Origin: Williamsia limnetica
GTDB taxonomy: Bacteria > Actinomycetota > Actinomycetes > Mycobacteriales > Mycobacteriaceae
Length of the DNA stretch: 64,000 bases
Direction of reading: 5' to 3'
NCBI RefSeq assembly: GCF_003217475.1
Contig: NZ_QJSP01000018.1
Coordinates: 58,660 to 122,659, forward strand
A program made the translations under genes and the position numbers. The notes below the pieces were generated by a model. That model worked only from the letters and a program-made list of their open reading frames with translations. It did no database searches and was not told where the DNA came from. Positions 51,201 to 58,613 of the stretch are shown piece after piece (position 1 is the first letter of the stretch; each line of letters starts with the position of its first letter).

Positions 51201-51456
51201 CATACTCGCGGACCTGCCCGAGCAGATGTGTCTTGCCCGATCCTGCAGGACCCTGCAACACGACACCGAGCGGGCTGGGGCCGCGACTTTCCTCGGCGTC
51301 GGCGACAGCACGCTCGATGGAACGCCAGGCCTTCGAATGCAGCCCGTCGACGTGGATGTCGTTGTGAGACACCCAGACATCGTCACGGGTATGGGCGGAG
51401 TTGGAGAAGCCGCTACGAGCTGTGGCGAGAGCTTCGAGCGGGGATGTCGGGGTCAC
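48223..51456 (-). CDS. Dual P-loop ATPase: AAA-type module fused to HerA/FtsK-like module
   Basis: This 1077-aa cytoplasmic protein has two nucleotide-binding domains. The first has Walker A GPAGSGKT at residues 69-76 and Walker B-like SVLAIDQID near 245, resembling AAA/ORC-type or BrxC-like ATPases. A Pro/Ala-rich linker near residues 640-690 leads to a second domain with FAGSGSGKTVMIRRLIEECA near 702, VLDPNNDLARLG, and Walker B ALFVMDEAQTLVP near 945. That part resembles HerA/VirB4/FtsK DNA-translocating ATPases. The GTG start overlaps the upstream gene's stop in GTGA. With a winged-helix protein and a nuclease it forms a three-gene operon, the usual logic of HerA-nuclease defence systems. 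I do not recognise it as a named one. Confidence 0.88.
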   Translation of the reverse strand: MTPTSPLEALATARSGFSNSAHTRDDVWVSHNDIHVDGLHSKAWRSIERAVADAEESRGPSPLGVVLQGPAGSGKTHLLGQVREYVQAQDGYFVMLDLLDPSDFWRTLLSSLLDSLNRQIEPPVDKTQLHEVMRKLADLAGTTRSARRAISGDTTITPEVLDEFVNGLRKPLPALIRSHHATLRALVLTAAPNSRLNDLGIAYLENNIEEIEPTDRDEWQLPPRAMPHDQTVRAISEFMAATGPSVLAIDQIDTLVAQSRSSTDATATDAYASSIIDLLAHGLMSVREVLLRTVCVISCLPKIWTIIESQATSTVQDRFRANVVLEGLPDGAFARMLVERRLTKALARTDFTPPYPTWPVKDAAFGQASSLNARLLIKRIDRHINDCLDNDDVAELESLVDQPPTVVDAPHRPKIADRNQAAAGDLDETYQRHVRNAITAPVVDPKKEDDVVPDLLNAGLRAWAIESGSDAFEIDPVGGQFRLHARLRLTLDSEIDDEQHWAFRAISSPNAVAVQSRLRNAAIEAGLDSNVPRRQLFILRNIDWPGGPKTAQIVSEFTANGGQVLSLSTDDISKLSALNEMMKKIPGGLDTWLQERQPAHDIDFLSAALGDAGSEASSRLDPVAPSGPPVEASAPHTPPATPSAEVSAETTAEIPVIDPDQPPTPALTPTPASTAIRLGVARSGREATVELEALRKHTAIFAGSGSGKTVMIRRLIEECALQGVSAIVLDPNNDLARLGTAWPEAPSAWSGDDAAKASDYIANVETVTWTPRLSGGRPLSFQPLPDFAAVQENPDEFDLAVDAAVSALKPYAGVSGAKAALQEAILKRSMALYGRGGGGSLAGYVALLSEMTDDMSGLTDTEKLAGILAENLKAAMIINPMLGGGGTPVDPSVLLTPTTGKRARISVISLIGLPDEGNRQGFVNQLELALFAWIKKNPAGDRPLGALFVMDEAQTLVPSGRVTPCTRSTVALASQARKYGLGFVFATQAPKGIDAKIVGNASTQFFGRLNTPVQINAANEMASAKGSRINDIGRLGTGEFYVAPDGASFQKVNTPMCLSFHPSSPLSDEEVLELSRR

Positions 51457-52127
51457 ACGGTCTCCACGTAGATGAGGTGTTTGTTCTGGCCGCCGATGGA
51501 CACCGCAGCGGCGCGATCGTCCGGGGTCAGCGACTTCTGGTTCTCTTCTGGGATCAGCGTGATCCCGGGCCGGGTGTACAACGATCTCAGCGCATCGTCG
51601 AGCACATCCCGATCGATGTCCCCGAGGGCGGGTCGTAGCCGCCGCAGCGATACCCACGCTCCGGGTTTCGCTGCCAGTGAGCGGTAAGCCTCCACGATGC
51701 GGATGTCCACGGCTGGCTCGGACTGCGTGGAAGTTTCGGCTGCGCGTTCGACTGGTTCGTCAGCGGCCACCTGATCGTCTGCCGGTACGAACACGTCAGC
51801 CAGTCGCAGGTCACTGGATTGAAGATGGCGTCCGAGTCCGGCCAGCACAGTGAACAGCGCTTTGCCTTGCGGGGTTGTTCCGGCCGGTGGGTTGGTGCCG
51901 AGGAGTTCGTTGCATCTGGCCCAGCCGCGATCAGACAGGGCGTGGCGGTGAGGCCGCGCGGACGTGTTGCTCTCGATGAGCCCCAGATCGTTCAGCTTTT
52001 TCCGGGACGGAGTGGCACGGAGTTCAGGCCCGCGTTCCTTGATCTCGGCGTTGGTGAGGCCACGTGCTTCAGCCATCAAGACGAGTAAGACGATCATCTC
52101 CGTACCGGTGAGGTCCGAAGTGGTCAC
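51453..52127 (-). CDS. Double winged-helix protein of the nuclease-HerA operon
   Basis: This 224-aa soluble protein has an N-terminal winged-helix-like domain (about residues 5-80, with GLTNAEIKERGPELRATPSR and KLNDLGLIE). An acidic, flexible linker follows at about 110-140. A second winged-helix-like domain at about 145-224 has WVSLRRLRPALGDIDRDVLD. I do not know the family. It may be a DNA-binding adaptor or a kleisin-associated type partner for the ATPase. The GTG start has an AAGGAGCT site and overlaps the nuclease stop in GTGA; its own stop overlaps the ATPase start in the same way. The three proteins are therefore translationally coupled. Confidence 0.82.
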   Translation of the reverse strand: MTTSDLTGTEMIVLLVLMAEARGLTNAEIKERGPELRATPSRKKLNDLGLIESNTSARPHRHALSDRGWARCNELLGTNPPAGTTPQGKALFTVLAGLGRHLQSSDLRLADVFVPADDQVAADEPVERAAETSTQSEPAVDIRIVEAYRSLAAKPGAWVSLRRLRPALGDIDRDVLDDALRSLYTRPGITLIPEENQKSLTPDDRAAAVSIGGQNKHLIYVETV

Positions 52128-53146
52128 GGGAGCTCCTTTGCAGCCAAGCGGTCAGAACGCAGCTTCTCGATTATGGCTGCAACTCGGGGGGTGTCGCTCA
52201 GTACCTGTTCGTTGGTGAACCGGACGACCATGTAGCCGACGAGTTGGAGGGCGACGTCGCGGCGACGATCATCCGCGTATTTGCCGGCGGTTCGGTGGTC
52301 GGCGCCATCGATTTCCACAACGAGCGACGCCTCCGGCCACACGAGATCCGCTCGGACGTACGGCTCGAGATCGCCGGTCGGCACCGTTTGGTTCCACTGG
52401 CGGCCATCGGCCCATTGCAGGCGGGCGAGGTGCGATTCGAGTTTCGACTCCGCCGCGCTCGCCGGTTGCGGCCGTCCTGCGAGGGGAGGAAAGGTGACCG
52501 TAGAAAGCGTCCATAGGGGTTCGGCTGCGTCCGGGGCATTGCCGAGTTCGACGTCGAGAATCGGGTACCGGTCCAGTGGAGACATGATGTCGTCGAGAAG
52601 CCAGATGCCGACATGACTGCCGAGCCAGTCGCAGGCGGCGGCGAGGTGCTGTTGACTGGCTGGGGAGAGGGTGGCTGCCGGGTAGAGCGCGAGCACGACG
52701 GACTTTCGCGCGAAGCTGTCAGAGATCACCCGCACGAGTCCGGCCATCCGAGTGGCCGAGGAGTACCTGCGCGACAGATCCACCGATTCGCCGCCGCCGT
52801 GGGCTGCAACCGCATTGGTGGTCAGATCGACGAGAAACGGGCGATAGTGGGGTGTCGATGCTGCCATCGTCGCGGCCAGAGATCTGGCCGCGACCCTGTC
52901 GATCGTGCTTCGCCCCGGCGACACCTCTGCGCGCGGGAGCCAGGCCGGATAGAAGTCGTAGGCAGTGCGTTCGAGGTGACCGAGCAGAGTCTCGATCACC
53001 TGGGCAGCGCCGCTCACCTGGTCGACTCGGATCAGCAAGACAGCGGGTGCCTCGTCGGGAAGATCGTCGAGTGCCAATGCGATGTCGGTCGAGCCGACAA
53101 CGGTCAGCGCTACGATGCCCGAGTAGGGCAAAGCCGACCAGTCCAT
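52124..53146 (-). CDS. DUF559/Vsr-like PD-(D/E)XK nuclease
   Basis: This 340-aa protein ends in a restriction-endonuclease-like domain (about residues 230-335) of the DUF559/Vsr group. AESKLE carries the early Glu. Asp267 in RADLVWPEA, with Glu278 and Asp280 in VVEIDGADH, forms the metal site, and DDRRRDVALQLVGYMVVRFT is the typical helix and strand. The N-terminal 230 residues match no family that I know. It is the first gene of the three-gene operon and diverges from the DUF4190 gene across 139 bp. The ribosome-binding site before its ATG is weak. A DNA-cleaving effector is the likely role. Confidence 0.85.
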   Translation of the reverse strand: MDWSALPYSGIVALTVVGSTDIALALDDLPDEAPAVLLIRVDQVSGAAQVIETLLGHLERTAYDFYPAWLPRAEVSPGRSTIDRVAARSLAATMAASTPHYRPFLVDLTTNAVAAHGGGESVDLSRRYSSATRMAGLVRVISDSFARKSVVLALYPAATLSPASQQHLAAACDWLGSHVGIWLLDDIMSPLDRYPILDVELGNAPDAAEPLWTLSTVTFPPLAGRPQPASAAESKLESHLARLQWADGRQWNQTVPTGDLEPYVRADLVWPEASLVVEIDGADHRTAGKYADDRRRDVALQLVGYMVVRFTNEQVLSDTPRVAAIIEKLRSDRLAAKELP

Positions 53147-53285
53147 GTGGAAAACCTACTCGTCTGCGATGTCGCCGCATGTCGTCATCTGATCGATCTA
53201 CATATCGCCGGGCGGCAGGCAGACTGGTGACGGCCAGTCTGCCCTTGGTCGTCTCCTCGTCTCGACCACCCGAAAGGCTCCGCTG

Positions 53286-53834
53286 ATGACCGATCCTTAC
53301 GACCCGACACAGAGCTATCGCCCAGACCTGAACAAAGGCGGGAGCAGCGGTCAGGACAGCAGTGGTGACGACACCGCCATGGGCTACGGAAGCGGTGCCT
53401 ACGACAACGGTGCCTACGACAACGGCAGCTACCCTCCGCAGGCCTACCCACCGCCGCCCGTGTACGGCCAGACCTACGATCCTTACGGCAGCCAGTATCC
53501 CGTGGCCGGACCTGCCTACGGACCCCCGAACCAGCATTTCGCGGCTCCACCGTTCGGACAGCAGGGCTACCCCCAACAGTTCCCGACGGCCGGGCAACGC
53601 ACCAACGGACTCGCCATCGCTGCGCTCGTCTGCGGACTGCTGCCCTTCTTCTGCGTCACGTCGATCATCGCAATCATCCTCGGGCACATCGGGCTCAACC
53701 AGGTCAAGAACAGTGGTGGGGTCGAGACCGGTGAGGGGCTGGCCCTGGCGGGGCTCATCTTGGGTTACGTCTTTGTCGCCGGCTGGGTGCTGTACTTCTT
53801 CATCTCGATCGCTGTCGCGGCAGGCAGCAGCTGA
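53286..53834 (+). CDS. DUF4190-domain membrane protein
   Basis: This 182-aa protein has a long hydrophilic N-terminus rich in Tyr, Gly, Pro and Asn (residues 1-105), including AYDNG repeats. Two transmembrane helices follow at about 108-137 and 152-178, with GHIGLNQVKNSGG between them, the DUF4190 signature. The function is unknown; such proteins are common in the actinobacterial envelope. AAAGG precedes the ATG. Confidence 0.88.
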   Translation: MTDPYDPTQSYRPDLNKGGSSGQDSSGDDTAMGYGSGAYDNGAYDNGSYPPQAYPPPPVYGQTYDPYGSQYPVAGPAYGPPNQHFAAPPFGQQGYPQQFPTAGQRTNGLAIAALVCGLLPFFCVTSIIAIILGHIGLNQVKNSGGVETGEGLALAGLILGYVFVAGWVLYFFISIAVAAGSS

Positions 53835-54038
53835 TCGGCACGTCGTAGTGATCAAATGACGCCCTGAGCGGTAAGATTCGTTCAGGGTTGGGCAGATCTG
53901 TCCGTGGTTGACGCTGCGGAGAGCTACCCGAAGGGTGTTCGATCAGATGACCGATATTCATGTGCCACAACCGCAAAGCCGGTATGGCCGCCACAGATCT
54001 GCGCTGATCGACTCCTCGATTTGCCGCTGGCGGATGCC

Positions 54039-55247
54039 ATGAGCGCCGTCCGCGCCACCCCTCCAGTACGCCAGGGCCTCGGCCACAAAGGCGAAGCACG
54101 TCGATCACGAGCCGTGGACGCGGCGCACGTACGGTTCGCCGATGCTGACGAGATCCGGCGTTGGGACGAGCTGATTCTGCTCAGTCCCGATGAGGGCAAC
54201 GTCTATCGCGGGAGCGACAACATCGCCGGCATGGTCTTGGGTGGGGCAACCCCCGTCTACCTGATCGTCGGTGGCTCTGCGGTGACCGCCTTCCGAGTGA
54301 ACGTCCCTGTCGCCGGCGCGTTGTGGATTCTGTTCGGCCCTCCGGTCGCCGGCGTGCACGAGTTGATCCGCGCAGCGCGTGCGGTGGCTGCCTTCGCGGC
54401 GGACCATGACATCACCGCGGTGCGGGTCAGAACCCAACTGAGGGCGAATCCCGAGGACGCGAAGACGCTTCGGGCGCAGGGACTTGTGCGGGTGCCCACC
54501 TGGCTGGACGACAGCACGGTCCTGGTCGACCTTCGTGGTTCTGAATCTGACGTACAGGCCCGGTTCAAGAAAAGGGCCCGGAAATCAATTCGACGCGCTG
54601 CCCAGGAAGGTGTCACCGTCGACCTTGTCCCGGCGACCGACGACAACTGTCGCATCCTGTACGAGATGCTCGACGCGACCAGCGGTGGCCGTTTCAGGAT
54701 TCCCAGCCTGGCGACGTCCACGGCCGTGTTCCAGCGGTACGAGCAGTCCGGGCGCGGGCAGCTGTTCCTGGCGCGCCATCGCGGCGAGGTGGTGGTCGGT
54801 GCCTTCGTCACGATGTTCGGGACGACCGCGTTGTATTTCGGTGCGGGGTCGGTGAGAAAACGGCCGGGTGATCCCACGGTGTGCGGGCTGGGTGGGAGCC
54901 GTGCAGCTTATGCGCTGCAGTGGGAGATCATGCGCTGGGCCCGAGACCAGGGATGCGAGTGGTACGACCTCGACGGCACGCCCTCGTCGTCGACGATCAC
55001 CGACGAATCCCACCAGCGTCACGGTGTCGGCCAGTTCAAGACAGCGTTCAGCGAAGAGATCACCGACTACCTGGGTGCCTATCAAATCGCTGTGCGACCG
55101 CGGCGCGCGTGGGCTATACGGCAAATGGAGAACTGCTCGGGACGCATCGACCAGTCACCGCTGTTGAACCGCATACGACGGCGCCCGGTGCGACCGAACC
55201 CGGACTATGTGTGGCTCTACCGGAGGCGCCGGCGCCGGGCGGTGTGA
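54039..55247 (+). CDS. FemAB-like peptidoglycan aminoacyltransferase (GNAT fold)
   Basis: This protein (402 aa from the chosen start) belongs to the FemAB/FemX group, which transfers amino acids from aminoacyl-tRNA to peptidoglycan precursors. Evidence is the central basic helix RFKKRARKSIRRAAQEGVTV, the mid-protein GRGQLFLARHRGEVVVGAFV, and CEWYDLDGTPSS with FKTAFSEEITDYLG near the end. The open frame extends up to a GTG at 53904, but those 45 residues are not family-like; the ATG at 54039 is my choice and remains uncertain. The gene abuts the convergent C39-like peptidase gene with no gap. The substrate cannot be told from sequence. Confidence 0.82.
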   Translation: MSAVRATPPVRQGLGHKGEARRSRAVDAAHVRFADADEIRRWDELILLSPDEGNVYRGSDNIAGMVLGGATPVYLIVGGSAVTAFRVNVPVAGALWILFGPPVAGVHELIRAARAVAAFAADHDITAVRVRTQLRANPEDAKTLRAQGLVRVPTWLDDSTVLVDLRGSESDVQARFKKRARKSIRRAAQEGVTVDLVPATDDNCRILYEMLDATSGGRFRIPSLATSTAVFQRYEQSGRGQLFLARHRGEVVVGAFVTMFGTTALYFGAGSVRKRPGDPTVCGLGGSRAAYALQWEIMRWARDQGCEWYDLDGTPSSSTITDESHQRHGVGQFKTAFSEEITDYLGAYQIAVRPRRAWAIRQMENCSGRIDQSPLLNRIRRRPVRPNPDYVWLYRRRRRRAV

Positions 55248-56108
55248 TCAGTTGCCGCCGATGACGAGCGGCAGCAGAATCCACGGACGCTCGGTGAGCC
55301 ACTCGATGGCCGCGAGCAGATCGGTGAGATCGTCGCTGCCCGAGTCGGTGTCGAGTAGCGGGTCGTCGGAGTCGGCAGGTGTGCCGTGGGCGTCGGTGTT
55401 GGGTGAGGGTTCGTCGCAGACGATCATCGTGTTGTTCGCCTCGCCCCACGCCTGCTCGAACTCGTCGAGGGGAACCTCCATGCGGTCACCGTCCGGGTGT
55501 CCCGGATCGCTCAGGTAGACGACACCCTTCTCGTGGTCGATCTCGCTGATGACCACGCAGTGGTCGCCGCCTTGATCCCGTCCGGTGGCCTCGTCTGTCG
55601 CTTCTTGCTCAGGATCCCAGTACTCACCGGAATCGACGTAGAGCATCACGCCCCGGCCCTCGTCGAGTGCGCGAGAGAGGTCGTCCATGTTCCCGGTTTC
55701 GACGGTGGCGGGAATCCCGTTCTGTTCCAGCAGCTCTGCGGCTGCGTAGATGGACATGCCGTTGTTGATCTCACCGTCCACGAAGTAGCCGTTCTCCTGC
55801 GACATCTCGACGAAGGCCTCCTCGCTCTGGATGTCCTCGCCGGTGTACTCGGCGACGATCTGCGCGACACTCGCCGGAACGCAGGTGCCGTTTTCGGCCT
55901 GGAGGAACCAGTGGTCGGAGTACTCGTCGGAGTCGCCGGCGCTGTGGTCGGGTTCGGGCTCGGCGGAGGAGTCGTCGATGTCAGGAATGATCGTGATGTC
56001 CAGGCCGGACCAGCCTGCCTGCGCTGTACTGTCCTGATCCTCGAACGCACCGGCCTCGTCTGGGACCGAGACCGCCTCGTGCACGCTGAAATCGGCTCCG
56101 GCGTCCAT
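55248..56108 (-). CDS. C39-like cysteine peptidase without signal peptide
   Basis: This 286-aa acidic protein has a papain-like peptidase core of the C39_2 type: Gln70 and Cys76 in WFLQAENGTCVPASVAQ, His183 in GGDHCVVISEI and Asp201 in VVYLSDPGHPDG. The family cleaves peptides, often after double glycine, but many members are uncharacterized. No N-terminal signal peptide or ABC-transporter domain is present. The first 65 residues are acidic and probably disordered. The C-terminus is hydrophobic (WILLPLVIGG). The ATG at 56106-56108 was chosen because AAGGA lies 8 bases upstream. A small secreted protein is encoded divergently next to it. Confidence 0.83.
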   Translation of the reverse strand: MDAGADFSVHEAVSVPDEAGAFEDQDSTAQAGWSGLDITIIPDIDDSSAEPEPDHSAGDSDEYSDHWFLQAENGTCVPASVAQIVAEYTGEDIQSEEAFVEMSQENGYFVDGEINNGMSIYAAAELLEQNGIPATVETGNMDDLSRALDEGRGVMLYVDSGEYWDPEQEATDEATGRDQGGDHCVVISEIDHEKGVVYLSDPGHPDGDRMEVPLDEFEQAWGEANNTMIVCDEPSPNTDAHGTPADSDDPLLDTDSGSDDLTDLLAAIEWLTERPWILLPLVIGGN

Positions 56109-56274
56109 GGTCGTATTCCTTCTCTCATGCGGTTGGTCTCGATGAGAGTCGCCTGCGCCCACAATTGTTCCCAGGCACTTCACAGACATGCCAAGGCAGG
56201 CGGTAAGAAATCATCTCTAACGTTGAGTGCAGTCGGCTACCAGATGTGGCCGATGTCATCGAAGGAGTGGACAC

Positions 56275-56556
56275 GTGGAGGTTAGGAAGGCTATCGCGGC
56301 GGCGGCCGTCACCGGCGGAATCAGCTTGGCGGCGTTGGGAATCGGAACCGGAACCGCTACGGCAGATGTCACTGCAGCGCCCGGGCGAGCGGCGGTCGGC
56401 CAGACGTCGCAGGTCGCTCCAGCACTCGGCGCGGTGAAGAGACCCGATCTCGAGACGTTCGATTACCGCGGCCACCAGGTGACCCCGACCTTCGACGAAC
56501 GGAAACAGGGCTGGGGCTTCTGGTTCTTCGGTCTATGGGTGCCCGTGGTGCTCTGA
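56275..56556 (+). CDS. Small secreted protein (93 aa)
   Basis: This short protein begins with a signal-peptide-like segment (EVRKAIAAAAVTGGISLAAL, cleavage probably near TATA-DV). The mature part of about 60 residues ends in a striking aromatic tail, WGFWFFGLWVPVVL. I know no family. The GTG start has an AAGGAG site 8 bases upstream. The last 24 bases overlap the 3' end of the convergent methionine aminopeptidase gene. It faces away from the C39-like peptidase gene, with 166 bp between the two starts. Confidence 0.7.
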   Translation: MEVRKAIAAAAVTGGISLAALGIGTGTATADVTAAPGRAAVGQTSQVAPALGAVKRPDLETFDYRGHQVTPTFDERKQGWGFWFFGLWVPVVL

Positions 56557-57351
56557 CCTTGTAGGGCCCGCCATGGTTGTGGTGGTCACGCTCTGCGTCA
56601 GCACCAGCGGCTCACCGTCGGTGATGGCAATGGTGTGCTCGCTGTGGGCGGTTCGGGATCCGTCGGCAGAGCGAATGGTCCACCCGTCGTCGTCGTAGAC
56701 GATCTTGTCGGTGGTGCGGGCAAGCCAGGGTTCGAGCGCGAGGGTCAGCCCGGGTTTGAGTTTGAGGCCTCGACCAGCACGTCCGGTGTTGGAGACGTGC
56801 GGGTCTTCATGCATGGTGCGGCCCAACCCGTGTCCGCCGAACTCGGTGTTGACCGGGTATCCGTAGTCGGCGGCAACCGCGCCGATCGCGGCGGAGATGT
56901 CGCCGACGCGGTTGCCGGACACCGATGCGGCGATGCCGGCTGCGAGAGCGCGTTCGGTGGCCTCGATGAGACGTTCGTCCTTGGGGCGAGGGGTGCCGAC
57001 GATGATGCTGCGTGCGGAGTCTGCGACCCACCCATCGATCGACACTGCGATGTCCATGGTGAGCAGGTCCGAATCGCGAAGCACATAGTCGTGCGGGAGT
57101 CCATGCAGCACAGCGTCGTTCACCGACAAGCAAATGACGTTCCGGAAAGGGCCTCGCCCGAATGATGGTGAGTAGTCCCAGTAACACGATTGCGCGCCGC
57201 GGTCTTCGATCAACCGCCGGGCGCGGTGTTCCAGGTCGAGCAGATTCACCCCAGGTTTCGCCAGTCGGGTGAGGTCGTCGAGCAGTCCGGCGATGAATTC
57301 ACCGGTGACCCGCAACGCTTCGATCTCCGCTGGTGTCTTCAGTTCAAGCAC
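56533..57351 (-). CDS. map: Methionine aminopeptidase, type I
   Basis: This 272-aa metallopeptidase removes the initiator Met from new proteins. All ligands are visible: Asp100 in LLTMDIAVS, Asp111 in WVADSAR, His174 in GGHGLGRTMHEDPHV, Glu207 in LALEPWL and Glu238 in HSEHTIAI, plus His83 in VLHGLP. It lacks an N-terminal SH3-binding extension. Actinobacteria usually have more than one map gene, and this may be the accessory copy since it is not near secY or adk. Palindromes lie about 30 bp upstream of its start. Confidence 0.95.
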   Translation of the reverse strand: MLELKTPAEIEALRVTGEFIAGLLDDLTRLAKPGVNLLDLEHRARRLIEDRGAQSCYWDYSPSFGRGPFRNVICLSVNDAVLHGLPHDYVLRDSDLLTMDIAVSIDGWVADSARSIIVGTPRPKDERLIEATERALAAGIAASVSGNRVGDISAAIGAVAADYGYPVNTEFGGHGLGRTMHEDPHVSNTGRAGRGLKLKPGLTLALEPWLARTTDKIVYDDDGWTIRSADGSRTAHSEHTIAITDGEPLVLTQSVTTTTMAGPTRSEHHGHP

Positions 57352-57381
57352 GATCAGTCCTTTCCGGCCGGCCGAGGCGCC

Positions 57382-57484
57382 GGTATTTAAATACCACCGT
57401 AGCCGACGAGTGCGGTATTTTCATACCGCCAAGTCGACGGCGACGATGAGTGAAATAAATCGGACCGCGGTCCGGTTAAACCGG
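57382..57484. promoter_or_regulatory. Cluster of four palindromes in the map/monooxygenase divergent promoter
   Basis: Four inverted repeats lie within 103 bp. GGTATTTAAATACC is a perfect 14-bp palindrome (57382-57395). GCGGTAT/ATACCGC has 7-bp arms (57412-57429) and shares the GGTAT half-site with the first. CGGACCGCGGTCCG is perfect over 14 bp (57461-57474) and resembles TetR-family operators. CCGGTT-A-AACCGG follows (57472-57484). Two different regulators may act here, one on the GGTAT pair and one on the GC-rich pair. Confidence 0.65.
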
Positions 57485-57515
57485 GTGTAGCTTCCAACCT
57501 CAGGAGGTAGGCATC

Positions 57516-58613
57516 ATGCAATTCGGAATCTTCACCGTCGGTGACGTCACCGTCGACCCAACAACCGGCCTCGAGCCCACCGAGAACGAACGCATCAAAG
57601 CGATGGTCGCGCTGGCCAAGAAAGCCGAGGACATCGGCCTCGATGTGTTCGCCACCGGCGAGCACCACAACAAGCCATTCGTACCCTCCTCGCCGACCAC
57701 CATGCTCAGCTACATCGCCGCGCAGACCGAGACCCTGCAGTTGTCGACGTCGACGACGCTGATCACCACGAACGATCCCGTGAAGATCGCCGAAGACTTC
57801 GCAATGCTGCAGCACCTAGCCGACGGCCGCGTCGATCTCATGCTCGGCCGCGGCAACACCGGACCGGTCTACCCGTGGTTCGGCAAGGACATCCGCCAGG
57901 GCATCCCACTGGCCATCGAGAACTATCACCTCCTCCGTAGGTTGTGGCGGGAGGAGAACGTGGACTGGCAGGGTAAGTTCCGTACTCCGCTGACCTCGTT
58001 CACCTCGACACCGCGTCCACTCGACGACGAACCTCCGTTCGTCTGGCACGGTTCCATTCGTAGCCCGGAGATCGCGGAGCAGGCCGCCTACTACGGTGAC
58101 GGCTTCTTCGCCAACCACATCTTCTGGCCCACAGAGCATTACAAGCAGTTGATCGGCTTCTATCGGGAGCGTTTCGAGCACTATGGCCACGGCACCGCCT
58201 CCCAGGCGATCGTCGGTCTCGGTGGTCAGTTCTTCATCCGGCCGAAGTCACAGGACGCGGTCGACGAGTTCCGGCCCTACTTCGACAACGCACCGGTGTA
58301 CGGACACGGGCCCTCGCTGGAAGAGTTCACGGAACAAACCCCGCTGACCGTCGGGAGTCCACAGGAGTTCGTCGACAAGACCCTCCGGTTCCGCGAGAAC
58401 TTCGGTGACTATCAGCGTCAGCTGTTCCTGGTCGATCACGCCGGATTGCCGCTGAAGACGGCTCTGGAGCAACTCGATCTGCTCGGTGAGGTGCTGCCGG
58501 ATCTGCGCGCGGGATTCGCAGAGGGTCGCCCGACGGACGTCCCCGACGCCCCGACTCACGCATCGCTGGTCGCTGCTCGATCGCACGCCGACGTCAAGGC
58601 GGTCAGCCGATGA
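57516..58613 (+). CDS. Luciferase-like FMN-dependent monooxygenase, CE1758-type
   Basis: This 365-aa flavin enzyme of the bacterial luciferase-like superfamily is expected to oxidize an unknown substrate using reduced FMN. It starts MQFGIFTVGDVTVDPTTG and has the family sequences VFATGEHHNKPFV, HLADGRVDLMLGRGNTGPVY and VWHGSIRSPEIAEQAA. These fit the CE1758 group, whose members are paired with a dedicated reductase, as here. A strong AGGAGG site precedes the ATG. The stop overlaps the reductase start in ATGA. Confidence 0.93.
   Translation: MQFGIFTVGDVTVDPTTGLEPTENERIKAMVALAKKAEDIGLDVFATGEHHNKPFVPSSPTTMLSYIAAQTETLQLSTSTTLITTNDPVKIAEDFAMLQHLADGRVDLMLGRGNTGPVYPWFGKDIRQGIPLAIENYHLLRRLWREENVDWQGKFRTPLTSFTSTPRPLDDEPPFVWHGSIRSPEIAEQAAYYGDGFFANHIFWPTEHYKQLIGFYRERFEHYGHGTASQAIVGLGGQFFIRPKSQDAVDEFRPYFDNAPVYGHGPSLEEFTEQTPLTVGSPQEFVDKTLRFRENFGDYQRQLFLVDHAGLPLKTALEQLDLLGEVLPDLRAGFAEGRPTDVPDAPTHASLVAARSHADVKAVSR

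Noticed and set aside
53904..54038. Longer N-terminus of the FemAB-like protein from the GTG at 53904
   Set aside because: The extra 45 residues have no family similarity and resemble promoter-region DNA; the ATG at 54039 is preferred, with uncertainty stated.
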